A DNA stretch of 5,687 bases from Thermoplasmata archaeon (GTDB lineage: Archaea > Thermoplasmatota > Thermoplasmata > SG8-5): the NCBI GenBank assembly GCA_030655715.1, contig JAUSPR010000181.1, forward strand, positions 1 to 5,687, given 5' to 3'. The notes beneath the pieces were generated by a model. It saw only the letters and a list, made by a program, of their open reading frames with translations. It ran no database searches and was not told the DNA's origin. Below are positions 1 through 5,616 of this stretch, in pieces; position 1 is the first letter of the stretch; every line of letters begins with the position of its first letter. A program made the translations under genes and the position numbers.

Positions 1-578
1 GTCGGGTAAATACCGATCTTTGGTTTTCCATAAACATCAACATTTTCAATTCCAAGCGCAGCAAGTACGCCAATCCTTGGAGGGTCAAGAATAGTACCAG
101 CCTTTAGAACAACAGTTCCCTTTGAGATGTCTGAATCATGGGACGACATATTGGCCCCCGGATAGACTGGCTTGAATATCATGATGCTGTCATTTTCATG
201 GGCTGTTTCTTCGACCATTACGACTGAATCCGCTCCCTCCGGCATTGGAGCGCCTGTTGCTATCTGGACACACTGGCCATTTTCAACAGTGACATTGGGT
301 GTTTCACCGGTAAATATCTGGCCCATGTTCCTCAAGTTCCTTGGCGCGGTCCGGCTGGCACCAAATGTATCTCTTGCACGCACGGCATAGCCATCCATGG
401 CGGCCCTGGAGAAACCCGGCACATTCCTTGAAGCGGTGACATCATTGACCAAACCCCTGCCGGCTGAATCCTCAAGTTCCACGGTTTCAGTTCGGGATAC
501 TGGTTGGCTGTTCTCAAGAATAATCTTGAGAGCTTCCTCGAATGTTATGAGGTCCCTGAATGGCTTCATTCCTGTCAT
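1..578 (-). CDS. moeA: Molybdopterin molybdotransferase MoeA, N-terminal part (cut by window edge)
   Basis: MoeA inserts molybdate or tungstate into adenylylated molybdopterin, releasing AMP, as the last step of basic Moco/Wco synthesis in the cytoplasm. About 192 residues are visible; the C-terminal half lies beyond base 1. Seen directly: the MoeA hallmark R-x-A-M-D-G-Y-A-V at residues 58-66 (D62 matches the essential Asp of E. coli MoeA) and TGAPMPEGAD at 108-117. The last visible residues (K-I-G-I-Y-P) are where the MogA-like domain III normally begins. I chose the ATG at 578 because it forms an ATGA overlap with the moaB stop and follows GGAGATGA a few bases upstream. A second in-frame ATG at 569 is the alternative. 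It is the seventh gene of the leftward operon. An archaeal paralogue with a different metal preference cannot be excluded. No frameshift is seen in the visible part. Confidence 0.93.
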   Translation of the reverse strand, partial: MTGMKPFRDLITFEEALKIILENSQPVSRTETVELEDSAGRGLVNDVTASRNVPGFSRAAMDGYAVRARDTFGASRTAPRNLRNMGQIFTGETPNVTVENGQCVQIATGAPMPEGADSVVMVEETAHENDSIMIFKPVYPGANMSSHDSDISKGTVVLKAGTILDPPRIGVLAALGIENVDVYGKPKIGIYP

Positions 579-1078
579 TTCCTCATCTCCCAGAGCATGT
601 GCCCGGTTTCCTCGAGAATCAAGGATCCCATGGCAAGCCGTATGCCGCCCCTGGAACCCGGTATGCAAAATATGGCCTTACCATTTTTAGTGCCAGCAAG
701 CGCCCGGCTCATCATGGCAGCGCTGCCAATCTCCTGCATGCTCAGGCCCCTGAATATCTCGCCAAAACCCGGAAGATTTTTGTCCAGAAGCGGGAGGATT
801 GCTTCTGGTGTTACATCCCTCCTGGATATCCCGGTCCCACCAGTCAAAATTATTGCATCGACATCATTTTTCTCAGAAACGTCTAAAAATATTTTTGCAA
901 TGGCATTGATGTCATCCTTGATTATTTCATAGCCCACGATGCGATGACCTTTGTCCTCAGCCAGGCTCATTATTAACTGACCGCCTGTGTCATCTTCTTT
1001 TGTCCGAGTATCGCTCACAGTGATGACGTAGAAACCGATGTTCGTTATGGCGTTCTTTTTGTGCTCATGGGTGCTCAT
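575..1078 (-). CDS. moaB: Molybdopterin adenylyltransferase, MoaB/MogA family
   Basis: This enzyme activates molybdopterin with ATP to give adenylyl-molybdopterin, the substrate of MoeA. It is a soluble protein of 167 residues, the usual size for archaeal MoaB. Seen directly: TVSDTR at residues 20-25, DDTGG at 29-33, LTGGTG at 78-83, RDVTPE at 87-92, PGFGE at 103-107 and PGS at 140-142, all in the order expected for a single MoCF domain. The start is well fixed: a GGAGG site at 1090-1086 lies 7 nt upstream of the ATG, and that ATG overlaps the moaC stop as ATGA. The gene in turn overlaps moeA by the same ATGA device, so the two consecutive reactions are encoded by coupled genes. In archaea MoaB-type proteins perform the MogA reaction; the activity here is inferred from family, not shown. 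Confidence 0.95.
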   Translation of the reverse strand: MSTHEHKKNAITNIGFYVITVSDTRTKEDDTGGQLIMSLAEDKGHRIVGYEIIKDDINAIAKIFLDVSEKNDVDAIILTGGTGISRRDVTPEAILPLLDKNLPGFGEIFRGLSMQEIGSAAMMSRALAGTKNGKAIFCIPGSRGGIRLAMGSLILEETGHMLWEMRK

Positions 1079-1515
1079 AGATTGGCCTCCTTCAGCTTCT
1101 TGAGGACTTTTATATCTGTAATTGCAGTGCCGGGGTACTGGCCATCCTGGTTCTTTTCAAGGTATTTCACCATGTCCCAAACCGTTAAAAGCGCAACGGA
1201 AACTCCGACCAGTGCCTCCATCTCGACACCTGTAGAGTAGTATGATTTGACTGTGCATGTGCATATGATTTCCGCATCCACAATGGAAAATTCAATGCAA
1301 ATGGAAGATATCGGGATATTGTGGCAATGCGGTATCAAGTCAGGAGTTTTCTTCACTGCCAGGAGTGCCGCGCACTCTGCAATTTTGAACGGGTCGCCTT
1401 TCTTGACCTTTCCTTCATTGATGGCAATGATTGTTTCAACGTTCAACGATAAGCGCCCTTCCGCTACCGCAGTCCGGTGCATTGGCGGTTTCTCTGATAT
1501 GTCAACGGTCTTCAT
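1075..1515 (-). CDS. moaC: Cyclic pyranopterin monophosphate synthase MoaC
   Basis: MoaC converts 3',8-cyclo-7,8-dihydro-GTP, the MoaA product, into cyclic pyranopterin monophosphate. The protein has 146 residues. Seen directly: the N-terminal VDISEKPPMHRTAVAEG (4-20), KKGD (38-41), LIPHCHNIP (60-68, with H65 as the conserved His), TGVEMEALVGVSVALLTVWD (95-114) and DMVK (114-117). D114 and K117 match the essential Asp and Lys of E. coli MoaC. The TVWDMVK form replaces the bacterial YDMCKA form, as is usual in archaea. The reading frame stays open to 1623, but I start at ATG 1515: GGAGGG at 1526-1521 lies 5 nt upstream, homology begins right there, and the upstream extension lies inside moaA. 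The moaA stop TAG abuts this ribosome site. The 3' end overlaps moaB as ATGA. Confidence 0.95.
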   Translation of the reverse strand: MKTVDISEKPPMHRTAVAEGRLSLNVETIIAINEGKVKKGDPFKIAECAALLAVKKTPDLIPHCHNIPISSICIEFSIVDAEIICTCTVKSYYSTGVEMEALVGVSVALLTVWDMVKYLEKNQDGQYPGTAITDIKVLKKLKEANL

Positions 1516-1525
1516 TTTATCCCTC

Positions 1526-2422
1526 CTATGTCCAATATGGCCTTCTATTATTAACTGCTTTTGAGAATAGTAAAAGTAGCTCTTCATTTGTAGCATCATT
1601 TCGAATTGGACCAATAATATCAATCAACCCGTCGTTATTCATCAGGCATGGCTTGAGATGTCCGTCGCTTGTTACCCGCAAACGGGTGCAGTTGGCGCAG
1701 AATCTGGTATTATGCATCGGCCTTACCAACTCAACTTCATGTTCATAACCTTCGGCGTCGGGAATAAAATACCTGCTTCGGCTATGCATCTCACGTTCAA
1801 TTTGCCTGGTAGCTTTCTCTTTGATGATTTGTTCTACCGAGTCGAAGGTTGAGGAATCTGGGGATTTCCCAACTTGCTGGATAATCTGGGGGATTGCTCC
1901 GAGGTCCCATGCGCCCTCCATCGTAGCAAATATGTCATCAACTGGTGTGTCAGGCAGCGCGACGATATTGACCTTCACTGGAAGCAGACCCGCGCTCACA
2001 GCAGACCGAATTCCACTAAGCACGTCATCAATTTTATCCATTCCTGTAAGTTCAATATATCTTGTTCTGTCTAACGAGTCCAGACTGACATTCACCCGAG
2101 TCAGACCCACAGATTTGAGAGGAACTGCCAGCCCGGCCAATTTCGTCCCATTGGTGGTAATTGAAACGTCAGGGATCCGTGCACTTGTTGATTTTATAAT
2201 GTCTTGAATGTCTTCTCTTAATAATGGTTCACCGCCTGTGAATTTTATCGAGACAATGCCAGCCATAGCGGCGATCTCTATAATTCTCTCAATTTCAGGG
2301 GCGGTCATCTCAAATTCGGAAGCACGCTGGCCTTCCTTGTGACAATAAGAGCATTTCATATCACAGCGCGCGGTGAGAGAGAAACGTAAGCTTTTCACTG
2401 GCCTACCAAATGGGTCATGCAT
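1526..2422 (-). CDS. moaA: GTP 3',8-cyclase MoaA (radical SAM)
   Basis: MoaA performs the first committed step of pterin-cofactor synthesis, converting GTP to 3',8-cyclo-7,8-dihydro-GTP with two [4Fe-4S] clusters. The protein has 298 residues. Seen directly: radical-SAM CX3CX2C at C20, C24 and C27; TGGEP at 62-66; and the C-terminal cluster motif CX2CX13C at C242, C245 and C259, with the GTP-contacting R-x-R inside it (TRLR). The N-terminus DPFGRPVKSLRFSLTARC is the archaeal form. Oddities: the C-terminus reads RRPYWT, so the Gly-Gly tail essential in many bacterial and human homologues is absent; and the usual R-F-I-E-x-M segment reads Q-I-I-Q-Q-V. I start at ATG 2422, which shares one base with the tupC stop (TGATG) and follows AGGGGAGATG. 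An in-frame TTG one codon earlier (2425) is less likely. Confidence 0.94.
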   Translation of the reverse strand: MHDPFGRPVKSLRFSLTARCDMKCSYCHKEGQRASEFEMTAPEIERIIEIAAMAGIVSIKFTGGEPLLREDIQDIIKSTSARIPDVSITTNGTKLAGLAVPLKSVGLTRVNVSLDSLDRTRYIELTGMDKIDDVLSGIRSAVSAGLLPVKVNIVALPDTPVDDIFATMEGAWDLGAIPQIIQQVGKSPDSSTFDSVEQIIKEKATRQIEREMHSRSRYFIPDAEGYEHEVELVRPMHNTRFCANCTRLRVTSDGHLKPCLMNNDGLIDIIGPIRNDATNEELLLLFSKAVNNRRPYWT

Positions 2423-3147
2423 CAAAATATCATCTCCCCTTTGACGAATTGCCCGGTTCTTTCGTCCGTCGGGTTGTTAAATATCGTGGCAGTATCATTT
2501 TGTTCCACAATCTGGCCGTCAAGCATGACCGCTGTTGTCCTAGCAATCCTCTTTGCTTGGAACATATTATGAGTAACAGTGAGAATTGTAGCTCCATTTT
2601 CTTTCTGGTACGAAATCAAGGCATCCTCGAGCATCTTGATATTGTAGGGGTCCAGGTGGGCTGTGAATTCGTCGAGAATCAGTACTTCTGGATTGTACAC
2701 AGTGGCACGGGCAAACGCCATTCTCTGTAATTCGCCGCCGGAAAGTGTCATGCCGAGATTGTCCGCCAAATCAAGCAACCCTACATGCTGAAGGGCGTTG
2801 TCCACCATTTCTTTTCTGTCCTCTACACCCCGTACTTTGAGAGAATATGCAACATTTTCCCTGACAGAATTCCTGAATGCGATTGGCTTTTGCGAAATGA
2901 AGGACATTCTTCTGCGCAGTTGCAGGTCTTCTGTTGCCTTGAAACTTATCTGTCTTCCAAGTATTGCAACAGTGCCAGAGTCGGGGGGTTGCAGGCTGCA
3001 AAGTATGCGCAGCAAGGTTGTTTTCCCGGCTCCGCTTGGGCCTATTATTGCAAATATATCACCCTCTTCAACTTCGAGGTCGATTTCTTTCAGAACCTTT
3101 CTTTCTCGGTACGATTTGGAAATGCCTTTGGCCTGTATGGCGTTCAT
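2422..3147 (-). CDS. tupC: Tungstate ABC transporter ATP-binding protein TupC
   Basis: This cytoplasmic ATPase subunit powers oxyanion import through TupB. Seen directly: Walker A GPSGAGKTT at residues 36-44, Q-loop Q86, signature LSGGE at 135-139, Walker B VLILDE at 155-160, D-loop HLDP at 164-167 (the more common form is NLDP) and switch His H193. At 241 residues it has only the nucleotide-binding domain. The C-terminal TOBE/regulatory extension typical of ModC and WtpC is absent, which favours the Tup family. The ATG at 3147 overlaps the tupB stop as ATGA and has GGGGATG just upstream. It is followed by moaA with a one-base overlap, so transport and cofactor synthesis are directly linked. 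From this sequence alone the ATPase could serve another small oxyanion; the neighbouring tupA makes tungstate the best call. Confidence 0.93.
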   Translation of the reverse strand: MNAIQAKGISKSYRERKVLKEIDLEVEEGDIFAIIGPSGAGKTTLLRILCSLQPPDSGTVAILGRQISFKATEDLQLRRRMSFISQKPIAFRNSVRENVAYSLKVRGVEDRKEMVDNALQHVGLLDLADNLGMTLSGGELQRMAFARATVYNPEVLILDEFTAHLDPYNIKMLEDALISYQKENGATILTVTHNMFQAKRIARTTAVMLDGQIVEQNDTATIFNNPTDERTGQFVKGEMIF

Positions 3148-3791
3148 GTTAGCATCCCCTTGTCCTGATATCGCTTCATTAGATAGAAAAATATCATACC
3201 TATTGTAAGTAGTATGGCACCCAGAGCCAGACCATAACCGAAATTACCTTCCCTTGTCTCAAGGACAATGGCGGTCGTGAGAACTCTGGTATGCCACTGG
3301 ATGTTGCCACCCACCAACATCACAGCTCCCACTTCAGCAAGGGCCCTTCCAAAACCAATCATTACAGCTGAAATTATGCCTACCCTTGCTTCATGTATCA
3401 CCGTCCTTGCTGTGCGCCAACTATCTGCTCCGAGTATTATTGCGGTTTCGGTATAATCTTTAGACGTGGTTGAGACCGCTGACATTGTCAAGCCTATAAC
3501 AATAGGGACAACAAGCAGGGTTTGGGCCAGTATCATAGCGGTGGGCGTGAACAGGAGCTGCAGACTGCCAAGGGGGCCGCTGTTCGAAAGCAAGATGTAA
3601 AGCACAAGGCCCGCAACCACCGGGGGAAAACCGTATAGCGTGTACGTAATCGTCCGAATCACTTCCTTGCCCCTGAACTTCCTCATGCCGAAGAAGCACC
3701 CAAGTGGTATGGCTAAGAGTGAAGCTAAGAGTGTAGCTGTTCCTGAAACGAATATCGACAATAGGGTTACGTTGAGCAGATCGCTTTCCAA
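3144..3791 (-). CDS. tupB: Tungstate ABC transporter permease TupB
   Basis: This is the integral membrane channel subunit of the importer. Hydrophobic stretches suggest about five membrane helices (the first around residues 8-34, the last around 188-208). The EAA-type cytoplasmic loop that docks the ATPase is visible as ETAIILGADSWRTARTVI, followed by GRALAEVGAVMLVGGN, a segment typical of TupB/ModB-like permeases. The start is uncertain because no in-frame ATG exists near the N-terminus. I choose TTG at 3791, one base after the tupA stop (TGAATTG), with AGGAAG upstream; this gives 215 residues and a first helix placed as in relatives. The alternative is another TTG at 3854, which would add 21 polar residues and overlap tupA by 62 bases. 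The 3' end overlaps tupC as ATGA. Confidence 0.88.
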   Translation of the reverse strand: MESDLLNVTLLSIFVSGTATLLASLLAIPLGCFFGMRKFRGKEVIRTITYTLYGFPPVVAGLVLYILLSNSGPLGSLQLLFTPTAMILAQTLLVVPIVIGLTMSAVSTTSKDYTETAIILGADSWRTARTVIHEARVGIISAVMIGFGRALAEVGAVMLVGGNIQWHTRVLTTAIVLETREGNFGYGLALGAILLTIGMIFFYLMKRYQDKGMLT

Positions 3792-3792
3792 T

Positions 3793-4653
3793 TCAAGGCT
3801 TCCTGTCTGTGTTCGGGGTAAATACCTGATTGCCTTTGAGTGTATAGTTGGCAATCATGGCCTGTGTCTCGGGCGAGGTTACCCAATTCGCGAAGTTTAC
3901 TCCCATTTCCTCGTTTATTGCAGGGTGCATAGTGCCATTTACCGGAATCACGCCGTACTGATTGAACAGGACTGCGTCTCCCTTAACCAAAATCACCAGG
4001 TCAAGACCAGATTCGAGGTTGAACCATGTTGCTTCATCCACAATGGTATACGCTTGTTTCTCTGATGCCGTTAGTAGGGTATCGCCCATCCCCTGGCCAA
4101 GGGAAAGATACCAGCTTGAATTGGATTGCATGGTTATGCCAGTGTAATTGTACCCAGCTGAGGTCCAAAGCTTCTGTTCAGCAGTGTGTGTGCCTGACTG
4201 ATCCCCTCTTGAGCAGAATTTCGAACCGGTGTTATAAATCATCCCCAATGCATCCTTTGCCAATGCTGTCCCGTTGATTCCAGCAGGGTCAGAGGCGGGT
4301 CCCACGATGACGAATTGGTTGTACATCACTTTCCATCGGTAAAGCCCGTAGCCCTGGTCGACAAAGTCAATTTCCTTTGCTGGAGAGTGCACGAATAGCA
4401 CGTCCGCATCACCATTCCTGCCAAGTTCCAGAGCTTGCCCAGTGCCCACAGCAATTACCTTGACATCGGCGTCGTATTTCGAATTAAAATCAGGCAGAAT
4501 GTAATCAAGCAGACCGGAATCCTGGGTGCTTGTGGTTGTTGCGAGAATAACTGATACCGGCTTGTCCTTATTTGCAATCAAATACCAGGTGCTGAAGGCT
4601 GCCAATATCACTATAGCCGCTATTGCAATCGCAATCATTTGGTTTTTTTTCAT
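3793..4653 (-). CDS. tupA: Tungstate-binding protein TupA (membrane-anchored)
   Basis: This is the extracytoplasmic receptor that captures tungstate and delivers it to TupB. It has 286 residues. Seen directly: a short basic N-terminus (MKKNQ) and a hydrophobic segment at about residues 6-26 that serves as signal or membrane anchor. No lipobox Cys is visible. The TupA hallmarks follow: TTTST at 39-43, VGTGQALELG at 69-78, DADVLFVHSP at 82-91, MYNQFVIVGP at 110-119 and SRGDQSGTH at 148-156. TTTST and SRGDxSGTH are the oxyanion-pocket motifs of the family. The frame is open to a GTG at 4710, but I start at ATG 4653: the signal sequence begins there, and the upstream part would run through the operator and TATA region. 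It is the first gene of the leftward operon. Tungstate rather than molybdate is inferred from family. Confidence 0.94.
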   Translation of the reverse strand: MKKNQMIAIAIAAIVILAAFSTWYLIANKDKPVSVILATTTSTQDSGLLDYILPDFNSKYDADVKVIAVGTGQALELGRNGDADVLFVHSPAKEIDFVDQGYGLYRWKVMYNQFVIVGPASDPAGINGTALAKDALGMIYNTGSKFCSRGDQSGTHTAEQKLWTSAGYNYTGITMQSNSSWYLSLGQGMGDTLLTASEKQAYTIVDEATWFNLESGLDLVILVKGDAVLFNQYGVIPVNGTMHPAINEEMGVNFANWVTSPETQAMIANYTLKGNQVFTPNTDRKP

Positions 4654-4665
4654 ACTGAATACCAC

Positions 4666-4689
4666 CGTTATGCACGAGAATGCATAACG
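4666..4689. promoter_or_regulatory. Perfect inverted repeat, probable ModE-type operator
   Basis: Two exact 9-bp arms, CGTTATGCA (4666-4674) and TGCATAACG (4681-4689), are separated by six bases. The half-site begins CGTTAT, like the half-sites bound by bacterial ModE, and a ModE-like winged-helix protein is encoded nearby at 5183. It lies between the TATA box and the start codon of tupA, over the expected transcription start, and it touches the upstream side of the TATA box when that box is read rightwards. Bound protein should therefore block the tup-moa-moe promoter and could also affect the MOSC-regulator promoter. The symmetry is observed; the binding partner is inferred. Confidence 0.75.
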
Positions 4690-4690
4690 A

Positions 4691-4701
4691 TATATAAATT
4701 T
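4691..4701. promoter_or_regulatory. AT-rich box A (TATA) element, readable in both directions
   Basis: The plus strand reads TATATAAATTT and the minus strand AAATTTATATA, so a TATA-binding protein could use it either way. Leftwards, TTTATATA (4699-4692) places transcription start near 4670-4666, about 15 nt before the tupA ATG. Rightwards, TATATAAA (4691-4698) predicts a start near 4720-4725 and a leader of about 20 nt for the MOSC gene. Sequence and position fit archaeal promoters; there is no expression evidence. Confidence 0.6.
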
Positions 4702-4710
4702 AACCAGCAC

Positions 4711-4720
4711 AAATTTAATA
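4711..4720 (+). promoter_or_regulatory. Second candidate box A for the MOSC-regulator operon
   Basis: AAATTTAATA repeats the AAATTTAA of the upstream box (4696-4703) 15 bases further on. Its centre lies about 26 bases before the ATG at 4744, the spacing expected for a leaderless archaeal transcript. The absence of any Shine-Dalgarno sequence before that ATG agrees with this. It is an alternative to rightward use of the 4691-4698 box. Confidence 0.4.
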
Positions 4721-4743
4721 GGGCGCGCGCAATACCGTTAACC

Positions 4744-5178
4744 ATGAAGAATGGAACAGTGGTATCGATAAACCTGAGCGCTGCAAAGGGCGTGAAGAAG
4801 ATGCAGGTCGAGTGCGCTGTGATTACCGAGAGTGGATTAGAGGGAGACGCGCATAGCGGCGACTGGCACAGACAAATTAGCCTTTTAGGGATCGAGTCAA
4901 TTGATTTATTCAGGGAAAAATTGGCCACAATAGCGCCGGGCGATTTCGCAGAGAACGTCACCACCAGGGGGATTGACTGGCAGGACGTCAAGATAGGCAA
5001 CAGGGTTTCAATCGGTGAAGCTATCGTAGAGGTCTCGCAGATCGGCAAGGAATGCCATCATGGCTGCAGCATAAGAGAAAAGGTCGGGGATTGCGTGATG
5101 CCAAAGGAAGGGATATTCGCGAAGGTAATCACACCTGGTCTTGTGAAGGTGGGTGACACCATTCGTGTTTTGGGGTGA
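4744..5178 (+). CDS. Stand-alone MOSC-domain protein
   Basis: MOSC domains are found in Moco sulfurases, YiiM, mARC and many small stand-alone proteins, and are thought to bind sulfur or the pterin cofactor. This protein is the short form, 144 residues and essentially one domain. Seen directly: VVSINLS at 6-12, GLEGDAH at 31-37, GDWHRQISLL at 39-48, GDFAENVTT at 66-74, and IGKECHHGC at 100-108 with the conserved cysteine C104. A second conserved-looking segment is GDCVMPKEGIFAKV at 115-128. The frame is open upstream to 4639, but that extension covers the operator and the tupA start, so I take ATG 4744, where the domain begins. No ribosome-binding site precedes it, suggesting leaderless translation. 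It is divergent from tupA and four bases from the regulator gene. Its exact role (sulfur carrier, cofactor handling or sensing) is unknown. Confidence 0.9.
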   Translation: MKNGTVVSINLSAAKGVKKMQVECAVITESGLEGDAHSGDWHRQISLLGIESIDLFREKLATIAPGDFAENVTTRGIDWQDVKIGNRVSIGEAIVEVSQIGKECHHGCSIREKVGDCVMPKEGIFAKVITPGLVKVGDTIRVLG

Positions 5179-5182
5179 TTGC

Positions 5183-5506
5183 ATGAAGCTAAAGCCAAAA
5201 TTCAAGTTGTGGTTGGAAGTGGACGGAAAACCCGTCATAGGCGAGGGGCGAGCGGACCTGCTGATGGAGATATATGAGACTGGCTCGCTCTCGGCGGCGG
5301 CTCGGAACCTCAGGATTTCTTACAGACATGCGCACGAAATGTTGAGCGAACTGAATGAGAGGTGTGGCATGGGCATCATAGCCACCGAAGTGGGCGGAGC
5401 CTCCGGCGGCGGCACACGGCTTACAGCAAAAGGCAGGAAACTTGTGGAGTCATACCAGGCCATGAAAAATGAACTTGAGAACTGGCTTGAAAATCGATCA
5501 TCATAA
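5183..5506 (+). CDS. ModE-like winged helix-turn-helix transcriptional regulator, no metal-binding domain
   Basis: This short DNA-binding protein of 107 residues matches the N-terminal domain of ModE, the molybdate-responsive regulator. Seen directly: the helix-turn-helix TGSLSAAARNLRISYRHAHE (33-52), the glycine-rich wing GGASGGGTRLT (71-81), and a charged C-terminal helix at about 84-103 that could dimerise. The molybindin/TOBE domain that binds molybdate in full-length ModE is absent and the frame closes normally, so this is a family form and not a truncation. The ATG at 5183 is preceded by GGGGTGATT, which overlaps the MOSC stop codon; an in-frame GTG at 5153 lies inside the MOSC gene and is unlikely. 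It probably binds the inverted repeat at 4666-4689 to control tupA-moeA and perhaps its own operon. Whether it senses anything itself is not visible. Confidence 0.9.
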   Translation: MKLKPKFKLWLEVDGKPVIGEGRADLLMEIYETGSLSAAARNLRISYRHAHEMLSELNERCGMGIIATEVGGASGGGTRLTAKGRKLVESYQAMKNELENWLENRSS

Positions 5507-5616
5507 TCATTCAAAGTCAGGAAGTTTGCCCGGCGATAAAAACCCAATTTAAACACAAACCACGATACAGAGATAATAATTCCACGGCGTCAAATTAGGC
5601 TTGGATTATTAAAACC
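5507..5616. other. Noncoding spacer after the regulator gene
   Basis: This AT-rich stretch shows no reading frame of note, no tRNA-like fold and no repeat that I can see. On the minus strand it carries T4 at 5614-5611 and T5 at 5542-5538, which could act as oligo-T termination signals for a leftward gene entering from the right edge. On the plus strand no strong T-run follows the regulator stop. Confidence 0.4.

Noticed and set aside
504..932. 142-codon plus-strand open frame
   Set aside because: It lies antisense to moeA and moaB, whose motifs are clear; the translation has no recognisable domain and no ribosome site.
1516..1623. Upstream extension of moaC
   Set aside because: It overlaps moaA in another frame; GGAGGG directly before ATG 1515 and the start of homology fix the shorter gene.
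1633..1641. CGTTATTCA, close to the operator half-site, inside moaA
   Set aside because: No matching inverted arm follows at the right spacing; it is in coding sequence and is a single half-site likely by chance. CGTTATGG at 1043-1050 was rejected for the same reason.
1821..2207. 128-codon plus-strand open frame
   Set aside because: It is antisense to moaA and shows no domain.
2798..3208. 136-codon plus-strand open frame
   Set aside because: It is a shadow of tupC and the end of tupB on the opposite strand; low complexity and no motif.
3640..4065. 141-codon plus-strand open frame
   Set aside because: It is antisense to the tupA-tupB junction; the real genes have full family motifs.
4654..4710. 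Upstream extension of tupA to GTG 4710
   Set aside because: It would translate through the operator and TATA box, and a typical signal segment begins at ATG 4653.
4639..4743. Upstream extension of the MOSC gene
   Set aside because: It crosses the tupA start and the whole divergent control region; the domain begins at ATG 4744.
4654..4743. Moco/Tuco riboswitch in the divergent spacer
   Set aside because: The predicted leaders are about 20 nt or less, too short for that RNA, and the inverted repeat is better explained as a DNA operator.
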